Position numbers and translations under genes: made by a program
The notes under the pieces: generated by a model
Database searches by the model: none
Told to the model about the DNA's origin: nothing
Seen by the model: the letters and a program-made list of their open reading frames with translations, nothing else
Shown: positions 33,613 to 45,500 of the stretch, one piece after another
Position numbering within the stretch: the stretch's first letter is position 1
How the letters are laid out: the number at the start of each line of letters is the position of its first letter
Source of the DNA: Saccharopolyspora flava
GTDB lineage: Bacteria; Actinomycetota; Actinomycetes; Mycobacteriales; Pseudonocardiaceae
DNA length: 64,000 nt
NCBI RefSeq assembly: GCF_900116135.1
Contig: NZ_FOZX01000014.1
Coordinates: 1-64,000, forward strand
Reading direction: 5' to 3'

Positions 33613-34817
33613 GTGTTGCGCTGGATGACCGCTGGAGAATCGCACGGCCCCGCCCTCGTCGCGGTGCTGGAAGGCATGGTGGCCGGGGTCGAGGTGACCT
33701 CGACCGAGATCGCGACCCAGCTGGAGCGCCGCAAGCTCGGCTTCGGCCGCAGCCCGCGGATGAACTTCGAGGCCGACGAGCTCGAGATCATCGGCGGTGT
33801 CCGGCACGGACGCACCCAGGGCGGCCCGATCGCGGTGCGCATCGGCAACACCGAGTGGCCCAAGTGGGAACAGGTCATGGCCGCCGACCCGGTCGACGAG
33901 GACGTGCTGGCCGGGCTCGCCCGCAACGAGCCGCTCACCCGCCCGCGCCCCGGCCACGCCGACATCGCCGGGATGCAGAAGTACGGCTTCGACGAGGCCC
34001 GCCCGGTCCTGGAGCGCGCCAGCGCCCGCGAGACCGCCGCGCGCGTGGCCGTCGGCACCGTCGCCCGCCAGTTCCTGCGCCAGCTGCTCGGCGTCGAGAT
34101 CGTCAGCCACGTGGTCAGCCTCGGCGGCGTCGACGCCACCGGCGAGACCCTGCCCGGCCCGGACGACCTGGCCGCCATCGACGAGAACCCGGTGCGCGCC
34201 TTCGGCGACGACGCCACCGAGCGGATGATGGCCGAGGTCGACGCGGCCAAGAAGGACGGCGACACCCTCGGCGGCGTCGTCGAGGTCATCGCCTACAACC
34301 TGCCGCCGGGCATCGGCTCGCACGTGCACTGGGACCGCAAGCTCGACGCCCGGCTGGCCGGTGCGCTGATGAGCGTCCAGGCGGTCAAGGGCGTGGAGAT
34401 CGGCGAGGGCTTCGCCAACGCCCACCGCCGCGGCAGCGCCGCGCACGACGAGATCTACCCCGACCAGGGCGTCAACTGGGTCCGCCGCGCCAGCAACCGC
34501 GCCGGTGGCCTCGAAGGCGGCATCACCAACGGCGAGCCGCTGATCGTGCGCGCCGCCAAGAAGCCCATCTCCAGCCTGCCGCGCGCGCTGGCCACCGTGG
34601 ACATGGAGACCGGCGAGCCCGCGCAGGCGATGCACCAGCGCTCCGACATCACCGCCGTGCCGCGCGCCGCCGTGGTCGCCGAGACGATGGTGGCGCTGGT
34701 GCTGGCCGAGGCCGCGCTGGAGAAGTTCGGCGGCGACTCGCTGCCGGAGACCCGCCGCAACGTCGAGGGCTACCTGGCCTCGCTGCGCGAGCGCGCGGAG
34801 AAGCGGCAGGTGCGGTG

Positions 34818-34818
<1 letters not shown>
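33613..34818 (+). CDS. aroC: chorismate synthase
   Basis: A 401-residue FMN-dependent enzyme forming chorismate from EPSP. N-terminal signature [21 protein letters not shown], then [24 protein letters not shown], the central [14 protein letters not shown] and the C-terminal [16 protein letters not shown] 33613 gives the conserved MLRW start and has CAGGA 7 nt upstream. Its stop shares a base with the aroK ATG (TGATG). First gene of aroC-aroK-aroB-aroQ. Confidence 0.96.
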
Positions 34819-36901
<2,083 letters not shown>

Positions 36902-36902
<1 letters not shown>

Positions 36903-38341
36903 TGCGCGGTCGCCTGCCGTGGGCCCTGGTCGCGGTCGGGCTGCTGGCGGGCTGCACGGAGGTCGAGGGCAGCCCGGTGGTGCAGGTCGCCGAGCAGCGC
37001 AAGCCCGTTCCGATGCCAGTGGAGCTGAAAACCGGTGCCGCGCGGTCGAGTCCGGGCGTGGTGGCGGCCGGTGGGCTGCCCGCGCCGTACAACTACGGGC
37101 CGTCGGTGCTGGCCGAGGACGGCGGGTATCGGGCGTGGTGGTGCAGCCAGCTGCCGGGAGTGGGTCCCGCGGGCGATGACGTCCTGCACGCCTCGGCGGC
37201 CTCGCCGGACGGTCCGTTCGGGCCCGCCACGCCGGTGTTCTCCGGTGAGCCGGGGCGCTTCGACGGGATGCACACCTGCGATCCGTCGGTGCTGCACGTC
37301 GACGGCCGCTACTACCTGTACTACACGGGCGCGGCCGGGGATCACGCGCACGGCAACACGATCGGCGTGGCGACCAGCGCCGACGGCCTGACGTGGACGC
37401 GCGGCGCTGCGCCGATCGTGACGGCGGCAGGCGAGGTCGCGCGCCCCAACGTCTACGGCGCCGGGCAGCCCTCGGCGCTGTTCCTCGACGGGTGGTTCTA
37501 CCTGCTGTTCACCGACACCACGGCCCGGGGCGCGGGCTGGAACGGTGCCGGGCAGTTCGTGCTCCGGTCGCGAGACCCGTTGTTCGGCAAGGGGGTTGAG
37601 GCGCTCACCGAGCGCGGGTTCGAGCCGGCCGGTGCCGGGCGTACGCGGTCGGTGGTCGACGCGTTCAGCGCGGACTGGGCGTACTCGCCGACGCTGGACG
37701 CCTTCGCCATCGCGCACCAGACCGAGGCGGGGACTCAGATCACGTTCTGGGACACGGGTTTCACCCGGCACCCCTACCAGCCGGTGACGATCCCCGGCCC
37801 GTGGCAGGAAGGTCCGGGGCTGGTGCGCGACGGGAGCGGGCGATTACGTCCGTCCACATCGGACCCGTGCGAGAGCGTCCCGCTGGACGTCCTGCGCGCC
37901 ACCGCGCTGGCCCCGTCGCCCACGGACATCCGCCACTTCGGCCTCGACATCACCAGCGCCGGTGCCTGCGCGGATCCGGCCCGCGCGGCGAAGGCGCTCG
38001 ACGGCTTCGCGGTCCCGTCCCCGGTCCGCACCGTCGACCTCGTCCACGACGGCGCGAGGGTCCGCTTCGAACGCCGCTCCACGGCCGAAACCCTCGCCAC
38101 CGCAGTCCTCGACGACCGCCCGGACTCCCTGGACCCGCTCCCGGTGACAGCCGAAATCCCCTCCGGCGCCCCGGCTCTGCGCTCCCCGGACGGCGACATC
38201 GCCCTCCTCGACACCCGAGGCCGCCTCTGGAAGGTCACCCCGGCCACGGCCGCGGCGAACACCTCCCAGATCACCAGCGTCACCCCGGCGGCGTGGGCGG
38301 CCCGTCCGGTGGCCGGGGATCTGCGTCCCGCCTCCCCTTGA
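36902..38341 (+). CDS. lipoprotein with GH43-like five-bladed beta-propeller
   Basis: A 479-residue predicted lipoprotein: RGRLPWALVAVGLLAGCTEVEG gives a signal peptide with lipobox LAGC (Cys18). The body has repeated propeller-blade text: YNYGPSVLAEDGGYRAWWCSQ, GMHTCDPSVLHVDGRYYLYYTGA, NTIGVATSADGLTWTRG, GQPSALFLDGWFYLLFTDT and DWAYSPTLDAFAIAH. This resembles GH43/GH32-type glycosidase folds, but a full acidic triad cannot be assigned, so it may bind rather than cleave sugars. GTG 36902 shares one base with the aroQ stop. It is likely co-transcribed with the aro genes but probably not part of that pathway. Confidence 0.75.
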
Positions 38342-38357
38342 CGAGTTTCGGGGCCGT

Positions 38358-38427
38358 GGGGCAGTTTTTGCTGAAACTGCCCCATGATCATGTCCGTTTT
38401 GCCTGGACAATTCTGGCAAAAACTGTC
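38358..38427. repeat. inverted repeat, CAGTTTTAGCCATAA family, copy 3 (diverged)
   Basis: GGGGCAGTTT (38358-38367) and AAACTGCCCC (38374-38383) form one tight hairpin. CAGTTTTTGC (38362-38371) also pairs with GCAAAAACTG (38416-38425), and ATGATCATGTCCGTTTTGCC with GGACAATTCTGGC are close to copy 2. The third occurrence of this element, again just after a plus-strand stop and here facing a convergent gene. Confidence 0.82.
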
Positions 38428-38465
38428 CGTTGGTGACGCACCGACCCCCGAGACCCGAAGGCCTC

Positions 38466-39155
38466 TCAGGAGGGGGTTCCCTCCTGGAGGGTTTGTACGG
38501 TGAGGAACTTGTTGGGGGCTTCTGCGTTGCTGCAGGCCGTGACGGTGAGGGGGACGAAGACCGAGTCGTACTCCTGGGGTGGGTAGATGCGGAAGCCGCG
38601 GGCCTCCTGGGGTTGGCAGGTGGCTTCGTCGTAGTTCTCCGGGCGCGGGGCCGCGATCGGGGCCCACGCCTGAGCGCCGGGGTTGAGGGTGATGGCCGGG
38701 CCCTTGTCGCCGGAGCGGTCCGCGGGCTTGCCGATCTGGTGGCCGTCGTCGCCGCCGACGTACGAGACGCCGGGGAAGCCCTGGATCTCGCAGGTGCGGT
38801 GGCCGGTGTTGGTGAACTGCAGCGCCTGGTGCACGGTCCCAGCGGCCGAGTCGACGTACTGTACCGTCACGGCCAGATCCGCGACCTTGCACAGCGTCGA
38901 CGCGGGCTGTTCCTCCGGCGATTCGGTCTCGGTGGACGGGGTCTCGTCGGAGTCGGAGTCGCTGGACTCGGCCTCGCCGGACTCCGTCTCCGTCGGCCCG
39001 GACTGCTCCGAACCGGTCTGGGCCTGCGTCGTCTCCGGTGCGGCGTCGTTGACCACGGTGCCGGACGCCCTCGAAGCCCCGTCGTCGTCGCAGGCGCTCA
39101 GCCCCGCGGCCAGCAGCGCTGCGGTCGCCGCCACGATGATCCTCGTCCGAGTCAT
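38466..39155 (-). CDS. DUF4232-type lipoprotein
   Basis: A 229-residue lipoprotein: signal MTRTRIIVAATAALLAAGLSAC with lipobox LSAC. A 60-residue Ser/Glu/Thr-rich linker follows (ESGEAESSDSDSDETPSTE), then a beta-rich DUF4232 domain (LAVTVQYVDSAAGTVHQALQFTN, TCEIQGFPGVSYVGGDDGHQIG, ARGFRIYPPQEYDSVFVPL) with three or four cysteines that may form disulfides. Such proteins are surface-anchored with unknown ligand. The acidic linker would project the domain through the cell wall. Convergent with the propeller gene. Confidence 0.85.
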   Translation of the reverse strand: MTRTRIIVAATAALLAAGLSACDDDGASRASGTVVNDAAPETTQAQTGSEQSGPTETESGEAESSDSDSDETPSTETESPEEQPASTLCKVADLAVTVQYVDSAAGTVHQALQFTNTGHRTCEIQGFPGVSYVGGDDGHQIGKPADRSGDKGPAITLNPGAQAWAPIAAPRPENYDEATCQPQEARGFRIYPPQEYDSVFVPLTVTACSNAEAPNKFLTVQTLQEGTPS

Positions 39156-39254
39156 GACTCTCGCCCCTCTCAGTCGAACCCCCAGCGGGTCGCTCTCTCA
39201 CCTGAGAAGACGCCCATCCGCCCGCGAGGTTGCTTCGGTCGTGAGCGGAGGTAA

Positions 39255-40214
39255 CTAGTTCTGGTGGAAGGTCCTCCGATAGGCGGCCGGTCCGATGCCG
39301 AGCTTGGCCCGCAGGTGCTTGCGCAGCGACGTCGCCGTGCTCAGCCCGGACCGCACCGCGACCTCCTCGATCGGCAGGTCGGTGCGCTCCAACAGGTGCC
39401 GCGCGTGCTCGATGCGCTGCCCGAGCAGCCAGTCCAGCGGCGAGGTCCCGGCCTCCTCCCGGAACCGCCGGGTGAAGGTCCGCACGCTCATCCCCGCGTG
39501 CGCCGCGATGCCCTCCAGCGTCAGCGGCTCGGCGAGCCGGTGCAGCATCCACTCCCGCGTCGGGGCGGTGCCGAGGCCGCCGGGGGAGGGCAGCGGTCGT
39601 TCGATGAACTGCGACTGCCCGCCGTCGCGCCAGGGCGGGACGACGTTGCGCCGCGCCGCGCGATTGGCGATCTCGCTGCCGTGGTCGGAGCGGATCACGT
39701 GCAGGCACAGGTCGATCCCGGCGGCCACGCCCGCGGAGGTCAGCACGTCGCCGTCGTCCACGAACAGCAGATCCGGGTGCAGTTCGACCTGCGGGAACAT
39801 CTCGCGGAACCGCTCGGCGTGCGCCCAGTGCGTGGTGACCGGGCGCCCGTCGAGCAGGCCCGCGGCGGCCAGCACGAAGGCCCCGGTGCAGATCGACATG
39901 ATCCGCGTCCCCTCGGGCAGCCCGCGCAGGTAGTCGGTGACCTCGGGGTCCTCGGTGAAGTCGTCGGTGTCGACGCCGGGCACGATCACCGTGTCCGGCA
40001 CGCCCACCGCGTCCACGCCGCACTCGGGCAGCACCGAGAAACCCCTGGTCGTGGGCAGCGGGCCGCCGTCGATGCTGCACACCGTCACGTCGTAGAGCTC
40101 GCCCTGCGGCCCCGAGGTGCCCGCGAAGACCTGCGGCGGGATGGCCAGGTCGAACCCGACGACGGTCCGCACGCCCAGCACTGCGATTCGATGCATGGCC
40201 GGATCTTCCCACAT
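39255..40214 (-). CDS. GlxA-type AraC-family regulator (DJ-1/PfpI plus AraC DNA-binding domain)
   Basis: A 319-residue protein. The N-terminal DJ-1/PfpI-like domain (HRIAVLGVRTVVGFDLAIPPQVF, IMSICTGAFVLAAAGLLDGRPVTTHW with the elbow Cys) spans about 8-180. Two C-terminal AraC helix-turn-helix motifs cover about 215-315 (LTLEGIAAHAGMSVRTFTRRFREEAG, IEEVAVRSGLSTATSLRKHLRAKLG). ATG 40214 is preferred over ATG 40196 because GGAGGG lies 5 nt upstream. It is divergent from an MFS transporter with 53 bp between them, so that gene is the obvious candidate target. Effector unknown. Confidence 0.88.
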   Translation of the reverse strand: MWEDPAMHRIAVLGVRTVVGFDLAIPPQVFAGTSGPQGELYDVTVCSIDGGPLPTTRGFSVLPECGVDAVGVPDTVIVPGVDTDDFTEDPEVTDYLRGLPEGTRIMSICTGAFVLAAAGLLDGRPVTTHWAHAERFREMFPQVELHPDLLFVDDGDVLTSAGVAAGIDLCLHVIRSDHGSEIANRAARRNVVPPWRDGGQSQFIERPLPSPGGLGTAPTREWMLHRLAEPLTLEGIAAHAGMSVRTFTRRFREEAGTSPLDWLLGQRIEHARHLLERTDLPIEEVAVRSGLSTATSLRKHLRAKLGIGPAAYRRTFHQN

Positions 40215-40267
40215 GTTGTCCCTCCGGCCACTGGTTCGGAGATCCCGGTGCGATCAGGCTGATCGGC

Positions 40268-41560
40268 ATGGTTCGAGTGCTGCGGGTGCACCCCGCTTGG
40301 TCGGTCGCCGCCGTCGCGTTCGTCGCGCTGATGGGGGCCGCCGCGTTCCGGTCCGCGCCCGGTGTCCTGATGGATCCGCTGCACCGGGAGTTCGGGTGGT
40401 CGCACGGGTTGATCTCGGTGGCGGTGTCGCTGAACCTGCTGCTGTTCGGCCTGACCGCCCCGTTCGCGGCGGCGCTGATGGAGCGCTTCGGGATCCGCCG
40501 GGTCACCGTCGCCGCGCTGCTGCTGGTGGGCGCGGGTAGCGGGCTGACGGTGCTGATGACCGAGCCGTGGCAGCTGATCGTGTGCTGGGGTCTGCTCGTC
40601 GGGCTCGGCACCGGGTCGATGGCGCTGGCGTTCGTGTCCACGGTGGTCGACCGCTGGTTCGTGGCGCGGCGAGGCCTGGTCAGCGGGGTGCTCACCGCGG
40701 CCAGCGCGACCGGGCAGCTGGTGTTCCTGCCGGTGGAGGCGGCGCTGGTGGAGGGCTGGGGCTGGCGCGCGGCGTCGCTGACCATCACCGCCGCCGCGCT
40801 GCTGGTCGCGCTCCTCGTGCGGCTCGTGATGCGTGAGCACCCGCGCGACGCGGGCACGTCCGCCTACGGCGCGACCGGCGACGAGCCGGAACCCGCGCGG
40901 GAGCGGGGAAATCCCGCGCTGCTGGCGGTCAGGGCGCTGGCCGGTGCCGCGCGCAACCCGGTTTTCTGGTTGCTGGCGGGCGGTTTCGCGATCTGCGGGG
41001 CCAGCACCAACGGTCTGGTCAACACGCACTTCGTGCCCGCCGCGCACGACCACGGGATGCCCACCACCACGGCCGCCGGATTGCTCGCGATCATCGGGGT
41101 CTTCGACGTGCTGGGAACGGTCGCGTCGGGCTACCTCACCGACAAGATCAACCCGCGCGTCCTGCTCGCCGTCTACTACACGCTGCGCGGGGTGTCGCTG
41201 TTCGTGCTGCCGCAGCTGTTCGCACCGGAGCCGGGCGTGGAGATGGTGCTGTTCGTCGTCTTCTACGGCCTGGACTGGGTCGCGACGGTGCCGCCGACGA
41301 TGGCGCTGTGCCGGGAGCACTTCGAGGAGAAGGCGCCGGTGGTGTTCGGCTGGGTCTTCGCCTCGCACCAGGTGGGCGCGGCGGCCGTCGCCGGCGGGGC
41401 CGGGCTGATCCGCGACGTGTTCGGCGACTACGCGGTCGCCTGGTACGGATCGGGTGCGCTCTGCCTGCTGGCGACGGCCTTCTCCGTATCGATCCGGAGA
41501 AACACCCGCAGGAGCTCCGGCGAGGACCGGGGCGCGAATCCGGCCCGGGCGGGCTCCTGA
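40268..41560 (+). CDS. MFS transporter
   Basis: A 430-residue major facilitator with about 12 helices. The motif-A-like loop after helix 2 is AALMERFGIRRVTVAA, and a related loop DKINPRVLLAV lies after helix 8. The monocarboxylate/oxalate-antiporter-like look (FGWSHGLISVAVSLNLLLFGLTAPFAAALMERFG) suggests an organic anion or sugar-acid carrier, but substrate is not certain. It is divergent from a GlxA-type regulator. A strong hairpin follows at 41615. Confidence 0.85.
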   Translation: MVRVLRVHPAWSVAAVAFVALMGAAAFRSAPGVLMDPLHREFGWSHGLISVAVSLNLLLFGLTAPFAAALMERFGIRRVTVAALLLVGAGSGLTVLMTEPWQLIVCWGLLVGLGTGSMALAFVSTVVDRWFVARRGLVSGVLTAASATGQLVFLPVEAALVEGWGWRAASLTITAAALLVALLVRLVMREHPRDAGTSAYGATGDEPEPARERGNPALLAVRALAGAARNPVFWLLAGGFAICGASTNGLVNTHFVPAAHDHGMPTTTAAGLLAIIGVFDVLGTVASGYLTDKINPRVLLAVYYTLRGVSLFVLPQLFAPEPGVEMVLFVVFYGLDWVATVPPTMALCREHFEEKAPVVFGWVFASHQVGAAAVAGGAGLIRDVFGDYAVAWYGSGALCLLATAFSVSIRRNTRRSSGEDRGANPARAGS

Positions 41561-41614
41561 GGCACGCACCAGTGTGCGAGCGCGCCCGAGATCGGCCAAG
41601 CGGCCGAAGCGACG

Positions 41615-41648
41615 CGCCCCCGCTGCGCCGGTCGGCTCAGCGGGGGCG
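41615..41648 (+). terminator. terminator hairpin of the MFS gene
   Basis: CGCCCCCGCTG (41615-41625) and CAGCGGGGGCG (41638-41648) give an 11-bp perfect stem with a 12-nt loop, 55 bp after the stop. Confidence 0.75.
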
Positions 41649-41760
41649 TGACCGGCGCGTTCACGTCGCGACACCGGCCGAGGATCGTTTCAGGAGCGCT
41701 GACCTGCGAAATTGCCAGTTGGATCCGGCGGCTGGGAACGGTCGCGGTAGTCTCCGGGCC

Positions 41761-42456
41761 ATGTCTGAGGTTCTCGCCCGTGCGGTCGGCGAGCGCGGTG
41801 AGCTCGTGCTGATGCGCCGCGACGACGCGCTGGAACTGCGGGTCAACGGCGTGTTCGTGATGGACACCGCGCACACCGAGACCGAGCGCCTGCTGGCCGC
41901 CACCACCCTGGGCGGGCTCGACCGCGGCGACGGGCTCCGGGTGCTCATCGGCGGTCTCGGGCTCGGCTTCACCCTCCGCGAGGTGCTGGCCGACGCGCGC
42001 GTCACCGAGGCGCACGTGGTCGAGATCGAACCGGACCTGCTGGACTGGCACCGCGCCGGACTGGTCCCCGGCACCGCGGCGGCGCTGGCCGACGAGCGGG
42101 TGCGGGTCACCGTCGGCGACGTCGCCGAGGTCCTCGACGCCGAACCGGACGGCCGCTGCGACGTGCTGCTGCTCGACGTCGACAACGGCCCGGACTTCCT
42201 GGTGTACCAGGAGAACTCGGCCCTCTACGACTCGCCGTTCCTGCGCCGCTGCCGCGACAAGCTGGCCGAGGGCGGGACGCTGGCGGTGTGGTCGGCCGAC
42301 ACCTCACCCGATCTGCTCGCCGCGATGCGGGAGGTCTTCGGCGACGCCGAGGAGCTGGCGATCCCGGTGACCCTGGGGCAGCGGGAGACGACCTACCACC
42401 TATTCGTCGCCCATCAGGTCCAGCTCCAGCAGGCTGGGTTCCAGGATTCCCTCTAG
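41761..42456 (+). CDS. spermidine synthase-like SAM-dependent methyltransferase-fold protein
   Basis: A 231-residue Rossmann protein. Motif I is RVLIGGLGLGFTLREVLAD, the acidic strand end is AHVVEIEPDLLDWH, VTVGDVAEVLDAEPDGRCDVLLLDVDNGPDF follows, and later GGTLAVWSADTS. The pattern fits the spermidine synthase/SpeE-like group without enough substrate residues to assert polyamine synthesis. ATG 41761 lies 7 nt after TAGTCT, so it is probably leaderless. Its last 19 codons overlap the end of the convergent ogt gene. Confidence 0.82.
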   Translation: MSEVLARAVGERGELVLMRRDDALELRVNGVFVMDTAHTETERLLAATTLGGLDRGDGLRVLIGGLGLGFTLREVLADARVTEAHVVEIEPDLLDWHRAGLVPGTAAALADERVRVTVGDVAEVLDAEPDGRCDVLLLDVDNGPDFLVYQENSALYDSPFLRRCRDKLAEGGTLAVWSADTSPDLLAAMREVFGDAEELAIPVTLGQRETTYHLFVAHQVQLQQAGFQDSL

Positions 42457-42918
42457 CACCAGCAGCTTCCGCTTGGCCTCCAGCCCGGGGCCGAAGCCGC
42501 CGAGCCCGCCGCCGGAGGCCAGCACCCGGTGGCACGGCACGATCAGCGGCACCGGGTTGGAACCCATGATCGTGCCGACCGCGCGGGAGGCCTCGGGTCT
42601 GCCGGACAGCTCCGCGAGCCCCTTGTAGCTGACGGTCTCGCCGAAGGGCACCTGCTCCAGCAGCGTGCGGAGCACGTGCGCGCGCAGCCCGTCCAGGCCG
42701 GTCCAGTCGATCGGGAGCCGGAACTCCTTGCGCCGCCCCGAGAAGTACTCGCCGAGCTGCCCGGTCGCCTCCTCGGCGAGCCCGCCGGGCCCGGCGCCCG
42801 GGAACTCGGCCAGCGCGACGTCGGGGCCGGCGAAGGCCACGTGCCGCACGCCGGTGCCGGAGGCCACGGCGGTGATCTCCCCGACCGGCCCCGACACGGT
42901 GCTCCACGTCAGCTCCAC
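42400..42918 (-). CDS. ogt: methylated-DNA--protein-cysteine methyltransferase
   Basis: A 172-residue suicide DNA-repair protein that removes alkyl groups from O6-methylguanine. The acceptor Cys129 is in IVPCHRVLASGGGLGGFG, the helix-turn-helix is ETVSYKGLAELSGRPEASRAVGTIMGSNP, and KRKLLVLEG ends the domain. Start is GTG at 42918. The last 57 bp overlap the convergent methyltransferase-fold gene. Monofunctional: no AdaA or AlkA part is present. Confidence 0.93.
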   Translation of the reverse strand: MELTWSTVSGPVGEITAVASGTGVRHVAFAGPDVALAEFPGAGPGGLAEEATGQLGEYFSGRRKEFRLPIDWTGLDGLRAHVLRTLLEQVPFGETVSYKGLAELSGRPEASRAVGTIMGSNPVPLIVPCHRVLASGGGLGGFGPGLEAKRKLLVLEGILEPSLLELDLMGDE

Positions 42919-43098
42919 GACCCCACCCTAGCGGCCGCCACCGACAGTCCCGGCGAGTGCGCGAAGATCCGCTCACCTGCGGGTTTCCGCGTTCCCGAGT
43001 TGCACGGCCCCGGTGCGGGGCGCAAGGTCCTGGCGGCTTTCAGCAAACGGCCGCTCGACGCGGGTCGCTCCGCTGCCCTGGGGGTTAGGCTCCGAAAC

Positions 43099-44196
43099 AT
43101 GTCCGAAACGCACGCCCATCGACGAGACGCGCTCCGCAGCCTCCTGCGGGAGCGGGACCTGGACGCCCTGCTGGTGACCGACCTGCTCAACATCCGCTAC
43201 CTGACGGGGTTCACCGGGTCCAACGCCGCGCTGGTGGTGCACGCCGGCGACGAGAACCGCACGGTGTTCTGCACCGACGGCCGCTACCTCACCCAGGCCG
43301 AGGAGCAGGTCCCGGACCTGGAGCGCGTGATCGACCGGGCGAGCGACGTGACGCTGGCGCAGCGCCTCGGCGAGGAGGTCGGCGTCTACCGGCGGGTCGG
43401 CTTCGAGTCCCAGCACGTCACCGTCGACAACCGCGACGTGCTCGACGACGCGGCGGGCAAGTCCGAGCTGGTGCGCGCCCCGGGCCTGGTCGAGGACCTG
43501 CGGCTGATCAAGGACGAGACCGAGATCGACGCGCTGCGGATGGCCTGCGCCGCCGCCGACCGCGCGCTGGCCGATCTCATCGAGCACGGCGGCCTGCGCC
43601 CCGGCCGCACCGAGCTGGAGGTCGCCCGCGACCTGGAGGCCCGGATGCTGGACAACGGCGCCGCCGGGCCCTCGTTCGACACGATCGTCGCCGCGGGCGC
43701 CAACTCCGCCGTCCCGCACCACCGGCCCACCGACGCGGTCCTGACCACCGGCGACTTCGTCAAGATGGACTTCGGCGCCCTGGTCGACGGCTACCACTCG
43801 GACATGACCCGCACGGTCGTGCTCGGCAAGGCCGCCGACTGGCAGCGCGACGTCTACGAGCTCGTCCGCGCCTCGCAGGCCGCCGGACGAGCGGCGGTCA
43901 AGGCCGGTACCGAGGTCAGCGAGGTCGACACCGCGGCGCGTCAGGTGATCACCGACGCGGGGCACGGGGAGCGGTTCCTGCACGGCTTGGGACACGGCGT
44001 GGGCCTCGAGATCCACGAGGCGCCCACGTTGTCGCAGCGCGGGGACGGTAGAATCGCCGAGAGGATGGCGGTCACCGTCGAGCCTGGCGTCTACCTGGCC
44101 GGGCAGGGCGGGGTCCGTATCGAGGACACACTGGTCGTGCGTCCAGGCACGCCGGAGCTCCTCACCCTGACGACCAAAGAGCTCGTCGAAGTCTGA
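43099..44196 (+). CDS. pepQ: Xaa-Pro aminopeptidase/dipeptidase (M24 family)
   Basis: A 365-residue pita-bread metallopeptidase. The N-terminal creatinase-like domain includes [22 protein letters not shown]. Metal ligands are Asp in [11 protein letters not shown], Asp in [10 protein letters not shown], His in [13 protein letters not shown], Glu in [10 protein letters not shown] and Glu in [13 protein letters not shown] 43099 lies 7 nt after TAGGCT, a strong sign of a leaderless transcript. It precedes efp and nusB as in most actinobacteria (Rv2535c-Rv2534c-Rv2533c order). Confidence 0.93.
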   Translation: MSETHAHRRDALRSLLRERDLDALLVTDLLNIRYLTGFTGSNAALVVHAGDENRTVFCTDGRYLTQAEEQVPDLERVIDRASDVTLAQRLGEEVGVYRRVGFESQHVTVDNRDVLDDAAGKSELVRAPGLVEDLRLIKDETEIDALRMACAAADRALADLIEHGGLRPGRTELEVARDLEARMLDNGAAGPSFDTIVAAGANSAVPHHRPTDAVLTTGDFVKMDFGALVDGYHSDMTRTVVLGKAADWQRDVYELVRASQAAGRAAVKAGTEVSEVDTAARQVITDAGHGERFLHGLGHGVGLEIHEAPTLSQRGDGRIAERMAVTVEPGVYLAGQGGVRIEDTLVVRPGTPELLTLTTKELVEV

Positions 44197-44279
44197 CGCA
44201 CGACGGGTGCGCGGAACTTCGCCGGAGCCCCGCTGCGGCCCGGCGCAACACCAAGCCATCACCACAGGAGAACCCCCAC

Positions 44280-44846
44280 GTGGCTTCCACGAACGACCTG
44301 AAGAACGGACTGGTGCTCAACCTCGACGGCCAGCTGTGGTCCGTCGTCAACTTCCAGCACGTCAAGCCCGGCAAGGGCGGCGCCTTCGTCCGCACCACCC
44401 TCAAGAACGTGCTCTCCGGCAAGGTCGTCGACAAGACCTTCAACGCCGGGGTGAAGGTGGACACCGCCAACGTCGACCGCCGCGAGATGACCTACCTGTA
44501 CTACGACGGCAACGACTACGTCTTCATGGAGCCGGACACCTACGAGCAGGTCAGCGTGTCCGCCGACGTCGTCGGTGACGCCGCGAACTACATGCTGGAG
44601 AACAGCCAGGTCGTCGTCGCCCGGCACGAGGACGCGCCGCTGTACGTCGAGCTGCCCGCCTCGGTGGAGCTCGTCGTCGAGCACACCGACCCGGGCCTGC
44701 AGGGCGACCGCTCCACCGGCGGCACCAAGCCGGCGAAGCTGGAGACCGGTGCCGAGATCCAGGTGCCGCTGTTCCTCAACACCGGTGACAAGGTCAAGGT
44801 CGACCCGCGCGACGGCCGGTACCTCAGCCGCGTCAACTCCAAATGA
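44280..44846 (+). CDS. efp: translation elongation factor P
   Basis: A 188-residue EF-P that rescues ribosomes stalled at polyproline. Domain I tip loop is [19 protein letters not shown] with Lys32 at the functional tip. OB domains follow ([55 protein letters not shown]). No EpmA/B, EarP or YmfI-like modification genes are seen nearby. GTG 44280 has ACAGGAG 9-10 nt upstream. Stop overlaps nusB as ATGA. Confidence 0.96.
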   Translation: MASTNDLKNGLVLNLDGQLWSVVNFQHVKPGKGGAFVRTTLKNVLSGKVVDKTFNAGVKVDTANVDRREMTYLYYDGNDYVFMEPDTYEQVSVSADVVGDAANYMLENSQVVVARHEDAPLYVELPASVELVVEHTDPGLQGDRSTGGTKPAKLETGAEIQVPLFLNTGDKVKVDPRDGRYLSRVNSK

Positions 44847-45298
44847 GCGGCTCGCGCAGCAAGGCTCGTAAGCGCGCGGTCGACTTCCTCTACGAGGCCG
44901 ACCTGCGCGAGACCGACGCCGTCACGCTCATGTCCGACCGGATCGGCGGGCCCGAGACCCCGCCGGTGCCGGACTACACGATCATCCTGGTCGAGGGCGT
45001 GACCGAGAACCGGGAGCGGATCGACGAGCTGCTCACCCAGCACATCGAGGGCTGGACGCTCTCGCGGATGCCGGTCGTGGACCGCGCGGTGCTGCGGCTG
45101 GGCCTCTACGAGCTGCTGTGGTGCCCGAAGGGCGACGTGCCGCCGGTGGTGGCCGTCGACGAGGCGGTGGAGCTGGCCAGGGCCCTGTCCACCGACGACT
45201 CGCCGCGCTTCGTCAACGGCGTCCTCGGCCGCCTCGCCGGCATCCGGGACCGCTTGCGCAAGACCCTCCCGAAGCAGGAGGGGACTCCGGTCGACTGA
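44843..45298 (+). CDS. nusB: transcription antitermination factor NusB
   Basis: A 151-residue all-helical protein binding boxA of rRNA leaders together with NusE/S10. N-terminal [16 protein letters not shown], central [23 protein letters not shown] and C-terminal [25 protein letters not shown] are diagnostic. ATG 44843 overlaps the efp stop. A long hairpin terminator follows 8 bp after the stop. Confidence 0.95.
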   Translation: MSGSRSKARKRAVDFLYEADLRETDAVTLMSDRIGGPETPPVPDYTIILVEGVTENRERIDELLTQHIEGWTLSRMPVVDRAVLRLGLYELLWCPKGDVPPVVAVDEAVELARALSTDDSPRFVNGVLGRLAGIRDRLRKTLPKQEGTPVD

Positions 45299-45306
45299 CC
45301 ACGAGC

Positions 45307-45349
45307 CGCGAAGAGGGGCACCTGCCGACGGCGGGTGCCCCTCTTCGCG
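45307..45349 (+). terminator. strong terminator after nusB
   Basis: CGCGAAGAGGGGCACC (45307-45322) and GGTGCCCCTCTTCGCG (45334-45349) pair perfectly over 16 bp with an 11-nt loop. Confidence 0.88.
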
Positions 45350-45441
45350 CGCTCACCCGATCGGCGGTAGGCCGCCGTTGCCCAGAGCGAGCACCGGTCG
45401 ATCGCGTCTGCGGCCGATCGGGTGATGGGCTGAAAAGCCCA

Positions 45442-45476
45442 GGGGCACCCGTCGCGGCGTCGCCGCTGGGTGCCCC
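45442..45476 (-). terminator. compound hairpin, terminator of bldD
   Basis: GGGGCACCC (45442-45450) pairs with GGGTGCCCC (45468-45476), with an inner GCGGC/GCCGC stem. It lies 24 bp beyond the bldD stop on the minus strand and reuses the GGGGCACC motif of the nusB terminator. Confidence 0.8.
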
Positions 45477-45500
45477 GGTCCGCTTCTTATCGGTGTGGTG

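Noticed and set aside
37774-40857. A 1027-codon open frame on the minus strand
   Set aside because: Spans the ends of several well-supported genes on both strands in a different frame; no domain recognised.
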